A stretch of 6,537 nt of DNA from Rhodospirillales bacterium (GTDB lineage Bacteria > Pseudomonadota > Alphaproteobacteria > Acetobacterales > Acetobacteraceae), in assembly GCA_018971455.1 (NCBI GenBank), contig JAGXAV010000120.1, positions 1-6,537 of the forward strand. The letters run 5' to 3'. The translations under genes were made by a program, and so were the position numbers. Below the pieces are notes generated by a model. It saw only the letters and a list, made by a program, of their open reading frames with translations. It ran no database searches and was not told the origin of the DNA. Positions 1 through 5,302 of this stretch are shown here, one piece after another; position 1 is the stretch's first letter; each line of letters opens with the position of its first letter.

Positions 1-513
1 GGGGTTGGCGGTGCCGTTCTGGGCGACGTTGAGGTCGAGCGTGCCGCCGGCCTGGGTGGCGAGAATGAAGGCGTTGGAGTTGATGGTGCCGGCGGCGTTG
101 ATGACCACCGCGCCCGCCGTGCTGGTTTGAATGAACTGGGTCTGCGAGCTGCCGCCGCCATTGGGGTCGATCTGGAAGCTGGTGGCGGTGGTGCCGGTGA
201 GGTCGATCGTCGCTCCGCCGGCCAGGTTGAAGGTCGAGGTCAGGATGGTGGCATCGGTGATGTTCACCACGCCGAGCGAGCCGAGCGCGACCGTGTCGGA
301 GGTGAAGCTCGTGCCGACGAAGCCCAGCGTATCGCCACTGCCGGCGATCTGCAGCGTGTTGTTGGTGAGGGACCCGCCGGTCAGCAGAAAGGGCTGGCTG
401 TTGGCGAGAAATATGGCCGTGTCGCCGTTGGCGGGTGGTCCGGAGGGGCTCCAGTTTGCGGGATTGGTTGCGTCGCTGCTCGTCGTGCCAAGCCACGTGT
501 AGGTCGTCACCAT
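1..513 (-). CDS. Beta-strand-rich surface or secreted protein, N-terminal 171 residues (3' end beyond window)
   Basis: The minus strand is open from an ATG at 513 to the window edge (171 codons, no stop), so the C-terminus is missing. The translation is poor in Lys, Arg and Cys and very rich in Gly, Thr, Ser, Asn and Ala. It alternates short hydrophobic strands with turns (for example GATIDLTGTTATSFQI near residues 100-114), as in stacked beta-helix adhesins and autotransporter passengers. The N-terminus reads TYTWLGTTSSDATNPANWSP, then PPANGDTAIF. This 'TWxG...NxANW...P..GDtAxF' opening is common in large bacterial extracellular beta-repeat proteins. There is no Sec signal peptide, so export, if any, may use a C-terminal type I secretion signal lying outside the window; this is inference. 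The start is well supported: an in-frame stop lies at 526-528 just upstream, and an AAGGCGGG-like ribosome site sits 8-15 bases before the ATG. A family name needs the missing C-terminus. Confidence 0.83.
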   Translation of the reverse strand, partial: MVTTYTWLGTTSSDATNPANWSPSGPPANGDTAIFLANSQPFLLTGGSLTNNTLQIAGSGDTLGFVGTSFTSDTVALGSLGVVNITDATILTSTFNLAGGATIDLTGTTATSFQIDPNGGGSSQTQFIQTSTAGAVVINAAGTINSNAFILATQAGGTLDLNVAQNGTANP

Positions 514-543
514 GCCCGGGTTCCCGCCTTATTTCCCCGCGCC

Positions 544-573
544 ATTGTCCCGGGCGGGCCCGTGTTATGTCAA
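544..573 (-). promoter_or_regulatory. Predicted sigma70 promoter of the beta-strand protein gene
   Basis: Reading the minus strand, a perfect TTGACA -35 box (573-568) is followed after 18 bases by GACAAT (549-544), 4 of 6 matches to the -10 consensus. Transcription would begin near 537, leaving a 5' leader of about 24 bases before the ATG at 513. It lies in the 76-base gap after the aldo/keto reductase stop, so the gene can be transcribed independently of the reductase. Pattern evidence only. Confidence 0.55.
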
Positions 574-589
574 TCTTTTGTAAATCCAC

Positions 590-1531
590 TCAATTCGCGG
601 TGATGCGGTCGATTTCCGCCAATTCCTCGGCCCCCAGCGCCCAGCCGCCGGCCCGGGCATTCTGCTCGAGCTGCTCGGGCTTCGTCGCCCCGGCGATCAC
701 GCTGGCCACCGGCGCCTGGGCGAGCAGCCAGCTGAAGGCCAGCTCCAGGGCGGTGTGGCCGCGCGCCTCGGCGAAGTCGATCAGCTTCTCGCTGATCTGC
801 CAGTTGCGCTCGGTCAAATAGCGGTCGGCCAGGCGCTCGGTCTTGGTCAGGCGCGCATTCTCGGGCAGCGGCGCGTTGCGGCGGTACTTGCCGGTCAGCA
901 GGCCGCTGGCGAGCGGGAAATAGGGCAGCAGGCCGAGGCCGTGGGCGCGCATCGCCGGCATCAGCTCGGCCTCGGCGGCGCGCTTGACCAGCGAATACTC
1001 GTCCTGGCACGACACGAAGCCGGCCAGCCCCAGGGTCCGCGCCGTCCATTGCGCGCCGGCGACCTCCCAGGACGGCATGTTCGACACCCCGACATAGCGC
1101 ACCTTGCCCTGGCGGATCAGGTCGTCCAGCGCCCGCAGCGTCTCCTCGATGGAGGTGCGCGGGTCCGGCCGGTGCAGCTGGTAGAGGTCGATCCAGTCGG
1201 TGCGCAGGCGCCGCAGGCTGTCCTCCACCGCCTTCATGATCCAGGCGCGCGAGCCGCCCTGGTGCTCGCCATCCTCGGCCATCGCCATGCCGAACTTGGT
1301 GGCCAGCACGATGCGCTTGCGGTTCTCGCCGAGCACCTCGCCCATGGCGGTCTCGGAGCCGCCGCGCTCGCCATAGACATCGGCGGTGTCGAACAGGGTG
1401 ATGCCGAGATCGAGCGCCTTGTGGATCACCGCCCTGGTGGCGGCAAGGTCGATGCGGGCGCCGAAATTGTTGCAGCCCAGGCCGATCGCCGAGACGCGCA
1501 GGCCGGAGGCGCCGAGGTTGCGGATGTCCAT
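590..1531 (-). CDS. Aldo/keto reductase, 313 aa
   Basis: NAD(P)H-dependent oxidoreductase of the aldo/keto reductase superfamily: a cytoplasmic TIM barrel that reduces aldehydes or ketones to alcohols. The catalytic tetrad is intact: Asp48 and Tyr53 in FDTADVYG, Lys79 in ATKFG, and His120 in DLYQLHRPDP. Other family landmarks are the N-terminal LGASGLRVSAIGLGC (6-20), GKVRYVGVSN (142-151), YFPLASGLLTGKY (204-216), and the C-terminal cofactor-phosphate-binding segment SVIAGATKPEQLEQN (277-291). Length is normal for the bacterial YhdN/IolS-like branch. The ATG at 1531 puts the typical first beta strand at residue 2; the AGGGA upstream is a weak, distant ribosome site. It is divergent from the DsrE-like gene across 136 bases. 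The substrate cannot be deduced, because AKRs of this branch are promiscuous. No frameshift or missing active-site residue is seen. Longer open frames over this locus lack any family motif. Confidence 0.96.
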   Translation of the reverse strand: MDIRNLGASGLRVSAIGLGCNNFGARIDLAATRAVIHKALDLGITLFDTADVYGERGGSETAMGEVLGENRKRIVLATKFGMAMAEDGEHQGGSRAWIMKAVEDSLRRLRTDWIDLYQLHRPDPRTSIEETLRALDDLIRQGKVRYVGVSNMPSWEVAGAQWTARTLGLAGFVSCQDEYSLVKRAAEAELMPAMRAHGLGLLPYFPLASGLLTGKYRRNAPLPENARLTKTERLADRYLTERNWQISEKLIDFAEARGHTALELAFSWLLAQAPVASVIAGATKPEQLEQNARAGGWALGAEELAEIDRITAN

Positions 1532-1563
1532 GATGTGGGGGGTCCCTGGGTGGATGTGGCGGC

Positions 1564-1592
1564 AGTGTCGCGGGTTCGACCGCGATGGTCAA
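1564..1592 (-). promoter_or_regulatory. Candidate promoter and dyad upstream of the aldo/keto reductase
   Basis: On the minus strand, TTGACC (1592-1587, 5 of 6 to the -35 consensus) is followed after 17 bases by GACACT (1569-1564, 3 of 6 to the -10). A dyad CGCGG-N6-CCGCG (1569-1584) lies between the two boxes, where a bound repressor or activator could act. The -35 is convincing; the -10 is weak. Distance to the ATG at 1531 is plausible (about 25 bases of leader). Confidence 0.35.
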
Positions 1593-1632
1593 AATCCTCG
1601 CGCTTCAAGCCGCGCCGGATTTCATGCTATGC

Positions 1633-1648
1633 TTGTTCAATAACACAA
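1633..1648 (+). promoter_or_regulatory. Small AT-rich dyad before the DsrE-like gene
   Basis: TTGT-N8-ACAA (1633-1636 and 1645-1648) sits in the only AT-rich stretch of the divergent intergenic region, directly before the AAGGGAGG ribosome site at 1654-1661. It also holds T-N11-A spacings of the sort found in LysR-type operator sites, and a LysR gene lies two genes downstream on the same strand. Four-base arms are easily met by chance, so this is only a candidate operator. A TATGCT -10-like hexamer lies at 1628-1633 without a good -35. Confidence 0.2.
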
Positions 1649-1667
1649 ATACCAAGGGAGGATCACC

Positions 1668-2117
1668 ATGATCGCACGCCGCTTCAGCCTCGCCGCAGCC
1701 CTGGCCCTGCTGCCCTTCGGGGCCGTCCGCGCCGCCACCCTGGTCGGCAAGGAGCACCGCGTCACCTTCCAGGTCAGCAGCAACGACAAGGCGGTGATGA
1801 ACCTCACGCTCAACAATATCGGCAATCTGCAGAACGAGTTCCACAAGCTCGGCCAGACCGTGCAGATGGAGCTGGTGGCCTTCGGCCCGGGGCTGGTCAT
1901 GCTGCGCGACGACACCAGCCCGGTGAAGGCCCGCCTCACCCAGATGAAGGAGGCGATGCCCAACCTCACGCTGTCGGCCTGCAACAACACCAAGCTGGCC
2001 ATGGAGCGCGCCGAGGGGCACGAGATCATCATCCTGCCGGTCGCCCGCATCGTGCCGGCCGGCATCGTGCGGCTGATCAACCTGCAGGAGCAGGGCTGGG
2101 CGTATATCCGCGCCTGA
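1668..2117 (+). CDS. DsrE-like periplasmic protein, 149 aa
   Basis: Small exported protein resembling the DsrE/DsrF-like family (uncharacterised periplasmic branch). The N-terminus is a clear Sec signal peptide: basic MIARR, hydrophobic FSLAAALALLPFGA, and a V-R-A cleavage site after residue 22. The mature part (about 127 aa) has the compact alpha/beta pattern of the fold: VTFQVSS near 32-38, a long helix, MELVAFGPGL (67-76), and LSACNNTKLAM (102-112). The ending IVPAGIVRLINLQEQGWAYIRA, typical of this branch, spans 128-149. One cysteine, Cys105, lies where related proteins carry a single Cys; in cytoplasmic DsrE relatives such a residue handles sulfane sulfur. Whether this protein binds sulfur is not known. 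The start is firm: AAGGGAGG (1654-1661) is six bases from the ATG. It leads a plus-strand series, with the LysR gene 147 bases downstream. Family assignment is from remembered resemblance. Confidence 0.85.
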   Translation: MIARRFSLAAALALLPFGAVRAATLVGKEHRVTFQVSSNDKAVMNLTLNNIGNLQNEFHKLGQTVQMELVAFGPGLVMLRDDTSPVKARLTQMKEAMPNLTLSACNNTKLAMERAEGHEIIILPVARIVPAGIVRLINLQEQGWAYIRA

Positions 2118-2186
2118 CCGCGGCCGGCGCGGCCCGCTCCATCCTCAGCCTGGGCATCCGCCGGGGCGCCGGCCCGCGCGCCGACG

Positions 2187-2214
2187 GGGGCGGGCCGCGG
2201 GGGTGGGCCGCCCC
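2187..2214 (+). terminator. Possible GC-rich terminator hairpin after the DsrE-like gene
   Basis: Arms GGGGCGG (2187-2193) and CCGCCCC (2208-2214) pair over seven G-C pairs around a 14-base loop, followed by TTGT. The stem is strong but there is no real T run, so intrinsic termination would be weak. The 147-base gap (2118-2264) is otherwise G/C-rich with further short dyads and no plausible gene. Confidence 0.33.
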
Positions 2215-2254
2215 TTGTCATTCGCCGAAGCAATGTGATCTGCTCGCGGCCATC

Positions 2255-2259
2255 AGGAA
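2255..2259 (+). promoter_or_regulatory. Ribosome binding site that fixes the LysR start
   Basis: AGGAA at 2255-2259 stands five bases before the ATG at 2265. An in-frame GTG at 2235 would add ten residues of no family character and has no good ribosome site, so 2265 is preferred. Confidence 0.6.
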
Positions 2260-2264
2260 TCCGG

Positions 2265-3203
2265 ATGGCCCCCTTGCAAGGATCATTGCGCGACATCCGG
2301 CTTTTCGTCGCCGCCTGGGAGGAACGCTCCTTCACCCTGGCCGCCCAGCGCGAGCACGCCACCCAGTCCGGCGTCTCCCAGCACATCCGCAACCTCGAGA
2401 GCGCGTTCGGCGTGCAGCTCTTCATCCGCGACAAGGGCCGCATCGCGCCGACCCCGGCCGCCGACGCCTATTACCGCCGCGCCATCGACGTGCTGCGCGC
2501 CCATGACAGCGCCAGCCGCGTGCTGCGCGCCTATTGCGAGGGGTTGGACGGGCAGATCGTCGTCGGGCTGATGCCGACCATGACGCGGTGCACCCTGGCC
2601 CCGGCGCTGGCCCGCTTCGTCGCCGCCCATCCCAACGTCAATGTGCGGGTGACCGAAGGCTACAGTGCCGCGCTGACGCAGATGGTCAGCGCGGGCGATG
2701 TCGATTTCGCCATCGTGCCGGCCTTCGCCGGCGCGCCCGGGCTGAAGAGCCGGCTGTTCCTGCGCACGCCCGAACTGCTGGTCTCCGCCGCCGCCTCGCC
2801 GCTGCGCCACGGGGTGCCGGTGCGCCTGGCCGAGCAGGCCCCGCTGAAGCTGGTGATGCCGAGCCGGGCCAACACGCGGCGCGGCACGGTGGAGACCTAC
2901 TGCGCCATGGTGGGGGCGGAGATCACGCGCGTGATCGAGCTTGACGCGATGTTCGGCACGCTGGACTTCATCGCCCGCAGCGACTGGCTCGCCATCCTGC
3001 CGGCGCTGATCATGGGCCCCGAATCGGGCGCCGGCTTCACCGTCAACCCGATCGTCGATCCGCCGCTCAACCTCGATCTCGTGCTGATCGAGCCGGCGCA
3101 TCGCGAACTGGCGCCGGCCGCCGCCCTGTTCCTCGATCTGCTGGCCGAGGAGGCGCGCCGCCTGTCGGCGGCCTGGGAGCTGCCTGCGCATCACGAAACC
3201 TGA
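2265..3203 (+). CDS. LysR-type transcriptional regulator, 312 aa
   Basis: DNA-binding regulator of the LysR family, with normal length and domain order. The N-terminal winged helix-turn-helix covers about residues 8-66: DIRLFVAAWEERSFTLAAQ, then the recognition-helix region TQSGVSQHIRNLESAFGVQL (33-52), then LFIRDKGRIAPTPAA. A linker helix follows (about 67-93). The effector-binding domain (about 96-300) opens with GQIVVGLMPTMTRCTLAPAL and contains MVSAGDVDFAIVPAF (140-154), both conserved in the family. LysR proteins act as tetramers and usually respond to a small molecule linked to the pathway they control. The coinducer cannot be read here. Unlike the classic divergent layout, its nearest metabolic neighbour, the flavin monooxygenase, is codirectional and 86 bases downstream. 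The divergent aldo/keto reductase beyond the DsrE-like gene is another possible target. No truncation or odd composition is seen. Confidence 0.96.
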   Translation: MAPLQGSLRDIRLFVAAWEERSFTLAAQREHATQSGVSQHIRNLESAFGVQLFIRDKGRIAPTPAADAYYRRAIDVLRAHDSASRVLRAYCEGLDGQIVVGLMPTMTRCTLAPALARFVAAHPNVNVRVTEGYSAALTQMVSAGDVDFAIVPAFAGAPGLKSRLFLRTPELLVSAAASPLRHGVPVRLAEQAPLKLVMPSRANTRRGTVETYCAMVGAEITRVIELDAMFGTLDFIARSDWLAILPALIMGPESGAGFTVNPIVDPPLNLDLVLIEPAHRELAPAAALFLDLLAEEARRLSAAWELPAHHET

Positions 3204-3236
3204 TCGGCGGGCGGAGAATCCATGATTCCGGCGCCG

Positions 3237-3248
3237 GGCGGGCCCGCC
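3237..3248. repeat. Perfect 12-bp palindrome GGCGGGCCCGCC between LysR and monooxygenase genes
   Basis: GGCGGGCCCGCC reads identically on both strands. It lies 42 bases before the monooxygenase ATG and just after a smaller hairpin, GAATC-CAT-GATTC (3216-3228). It could be a protein-binding site or the stem of a weak terminator for the LysR transcript, but no T run follows. GC-rich DNA makes such palindromes more likely by chance. Confidence 0.4.
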
Positions 3249-3257
3249 TGTATGAGC

Positions 3258-3289
3258 GGGCACCGCGTCGATCGTCACCGGAGGTGCCC
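3258..3289 (+). promoter_or_regulatory. Potential RBS-masking hairpin before the flavin monooxygenase
   Basis: GGGCACC (3258-3264) is perfectly complementary to GGTGCCC (3283-3289), with an 18-base loop. The 3' arm covers the last bases of the Shine-Dalgarno GGAGGT (3280-3285) and ends directly against the ATG at 3290. In RNA the stem would hide the ribosome site, so it might lower or condition translation. The structure is seen in the sequence; the regulatory role is inference. Confidence 0.42.
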
Positions 3290-4432
3290 ATGCAGCTCGG
3301 CTTCTTCACCATGCCGATCCACCCGCTGGGCAAGGATTGGCGGCAATCCCTGCGCGAGGATCGCGAGGCCTTCATCCTGGCCGACGCGCTCGGCTTCGTC
3401 GAAGGCCTGGTCGGCGAACACGTCACCGACCAGGCGGAGAACATCACCTCGTCGGCCATGTTCATCGCCACGCTGGCGGACGCCACCAGGCGCATCCGCC
3501 TCGGCACCGGCACGGTCAACATGCCCAACACCCACCCCGCCGCGGTGGCCGGCCAGCTCGCCATGCTCGACCATCTGCTCGACGGGCGGCTGATCTTCGG
3601 CATCAGCCCGGGCGGCTTGCTGTCGGATGCCGAGGCGTTCGGCAATCTGGACGCCAACCGCAACGAGATGTTCCTCGAAGCCATCAACCAGGTGCTGGCG
3701 ATCTGGGCGGGCGAGCCGCCCTACAACCTCGACGGCAAATACTGGAAGATCTCGACCGCGCGCACCCATGTGCCGGCCTTCGGCCAGGGCATCATCGCCC
3801 GCCCGCTGCAACGCCCGCACCCGCCCATTCTGGTGACCGCGGTGGCGCCGCATTCGCGCGGCGTCACCGCGGCAGCGGCGCGCGGGTGGGAGCCGGTCTC
3901 GGCGAATTTCCTCATGCCGGTCTGGGTCAGGAGCCACTGGCCGCGCTACGTCGAGGGCTGTGCGATGGCCGGCCGCCCGGCGCTGGCGGAGAACTGGCGC
4001 GTCGCGAAAAGCGTGTTCGTGGCGGACGATCTGGCCACCGCGCGCCGCTACGCCACGGCGCCGGACAGCCCCTATCGCGCCTATTACCACGCGCTGCTCA
4101 GCAAGCTCGCGCGCAACGGGCGCATCGAGCTGTTCAAGACCCGTCCCGGGCAGCCGGATCACGAGATCACGCTCGACCATGTCTGCGAGAAGCTCGTCAT
4201 CTGGGGCACGCCGGACAAGGTGGCCGACGAGCTCCTCGCCTTCCGCGAGGAGGTCGGCGATTTCGGCACGCTGCTCTATGCCGGCAAGGACTGGGCCGAC
4301 CCGGCGCTCGGCCGCCGCTCGATGATCCTCGCCGCCGAGCAGGTGCTGCCCCGCGTCAACGCCGCCATCGGCGCGGCGGGCTATTCCGGCACGGAACCGG
4401 CTGCGGCATCCGGCGGCGCCGCGCGCCAATAG
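3290..4432 (+). CDS. Luciferase-like (LLM class) flavin-dependent monooxygenase, 380 aa
   Basis: FMN-dependent TIM-barrel oxidoreductase of the bacterial luciferase-like family. These use reduced flavin from a partner reductase and O2 to oxygenate small organic substrates. Landmarks are LGFFTMPIHPLGKDW (3-17), the GEH of VGEHVTD (41-47), RRIRLGTGTVNMPNTHP (67-83), LDHLLDGRLIFGISPGG (93-109), and the C-terminal VIWGTPDKVADEL (303-315). The opening and length (about 380 aa) resemble limonene 1,2-monooxygenase/alkanal-monooxygenase-like members more than SsuD or nitrilotriacetate-type ones; the substrate is not deducible. The ATG at 3290 is preferred because GGAGGT lies at 3280-3285. The GTG at 3284 sits inside that ribosome site and would add only two residues. 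No flavin reductase gene is visible nearby. The 3' end overlaps the oppositely oriented SDR gene by 52 bases, giving the protein a low-complexity Ala/Gly tail after residue 366. Confidence 0.94.
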   Translation: MQLGFFTMPIHPLGKDWRQSLREDREAFILADALGFVEGLVGEHVTDQAENITSSAMFIATLADATRRIRLGTGTVNMPNTHPAAVAGQLAMLDHLLDGRLIFGISPGGLLSDAEAFGNLDANRNEMFLEAINQVLAIWAGEPPYNLDGKYWKISTARTHVPAFGQGIIARPLQRPHPPILVTAVAPHSRGVTAAAARGWEPVSANFLMPVWVRSHWPRYVEGCAMAGRPALAENWRVAKSVFVADDLATARRYATAPDSPYRAYYHALLSKLARNGRIELFKTRPGQPDHEITLDHVCEKLVIWGTPDKVADELLAFREEVGDFGTLLYAGKDWADPALGRRSMILAAEQVLPRVNAAIGAAGYSGTEPAAASGGAARQ

Positions 4433-5295
4433 GCGATCGCGTCCGCCACGCCCTCTGCCAGCCCGATGCGCGGCGCGAAGCCGAGTTCCGCGCGCAGGCG
4501 CCGCCCATCGGCCACCAGCGCCGGGGGCTCGCCGTCGCGCATCGGCAGGGCGGCGAATCGCAGCAGCCCCGCCCCGCCAAGCTGGCGCGCCGCCTCGCGC
4601 GCGAGATCGGCCAGGGCGATGCCCGCGCCGGCGCCGATATTCACCGCCCCGCCCAGCGCGGAGTCGAGCAGGGCCGCCAGGGCGGCGCCGACATCGCCCA
4701 CGGCCATCACGTCGCGGATCTGCGTCCCCGCGGTGAGGGCCACCGGCGTGCCGTGCAGCAGCCCCTGGATCACCTCGGGCAGCAGACGCCCGCGCGCCTC
4801 ATGCGGCCCGTACGGGAAGAACAGCCGCGCCCAGGCCCCCAGATGCCCGGCCGCCCCGAAATCCTGCCCGAGCGCCAGCTTGGCCGCGCCATAGGCGGTT
4901 GCCGGCGCCGGGCCCGCATTGGCCTCGGCCAGCACCGGTCGATCCCAGACATATTCGGCGCAGCTGCCGACACCGACCGCGCGCCGGCCGCCGGCGGCGA
5001 TGAACCCGGCCAGCAGCGCCCGGCCAGCCTCCCGCCACGCCGCGTTGGCCGGCGAAATCCAATAGCCCGGCGTCACGTCCCAGGCGGCGTGCAGCAGATG
5101 CGTCGCCCCGATGCGCGCGAGCAGCCCGGGCAGCGCCGGCAGATCGAGCAGGTCGCCGCGATGCATGACGACGCCATCAACCGGCGGGCCGGCCCGGCGC
5201 GACACGCCGTGCACCTCGTAGCCACGCGCCCGCAGCGGTGCCACGCAGGCGCGGCCGATGAAGCCCGATGCCCCGGTCAGCAGCACCCGGCGCAT
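4381..5295 (-). CDS. NAD(P)-dependent epimerase/dehydratase (extended SDR), 304 aa
   Basis: Cytoplasmic Rossmann-fold enzyme of the nucleotide-sugar epimerase/dehydratase type. The cofactor motif GxxGxxG is at the very N-terminus (LLTGASGFIG, Gly8, Gly11, Gly14), with Asp48 after the next strand (HRGDLLD). The catalytic residues are visible: Ser111 in VGSCAEYVW and the YxxxK pair Tyr135/Lys139 in TAYGAAKLAL. The segment RDVMAVGDVGAAL (194-206) is the usual cap-domain landmark. Relatives with a 'GSCAEY' serine loop often serve in synthesis of deoxy-sugars for lipopolysaccharide or capsule; the exact sugar is unknown. The ATG at 5295 is chosen because the dinucleotide-binding strand begins two residues later. 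An upstream in-frame ATG at 5343 would add 16 unrelated residues and overlap the previous gene. Only seven bases separate it from the upstream gene's TGA, and no clear ribosome site is seen, suggesting translational coupling. Confidence 0.93.
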   Translation of the reverse strand: MRRVLLTGASGFIGRACVAPLRARGYEVHGVSRRAGPPVDGVVMHRGDLLDLPALPGLLARIGATHLLHAAWDVTPGYWISPANAAWREAGRALLAGFIAAGGRRAVGVGSCAEYVWDRPVLAEANAGPAPATAYGAAKLALGQDFGAAGHLGAWARLFFPYGPHEARGRLLPEVIQGLLHGTPVALTAGTQIRDVMAVGDVGAALAALLDSALGGAVNIGAGAGIALADLAREAARQLGGAGLLRFAALPMRDGEPPALVADGRRLRAELGFAPRIGLAEGVADAIAYWRAAPPDAAAGSVPE

Positions 5296-5302
5296 GGCGG
5301 GT

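Noticed and set aside
1..603. Plus-strand open frames of 123-158 codons at the left end
   Set aside because: The opposite strand encodes a coherent Gly/Thr/Asn beta-strand protein with a promoter, ribosome site and upstream in-frame stop. The plus-strand translations have no such character.
2118..2264. A small gene in the gap between the DsrE-like and LysR genes
   Set aside because: Only short, composition-driven frames without ribosome sites are present; GC-rich dyads explain the stretch better.
755..2506. A 583-codon plus-strand open frame over the reductase, intergenic region and DsrE-like gene
   Set aside because: It is antisense to the aldo/keto reductase with its full catalytic tetrad and runs out of frame through the DsrE-like and LysR genes. 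It has no recognisable domain.
3275..4429. A 384-codon minus-strand open frame opposite the flavin monooxygenase
   Set aside because: It mirrors the monooxygenase almost exactly and its translation is His/Arg/Ala-rich with no motif, while the plus-strand frame has clear LLM landmarks.
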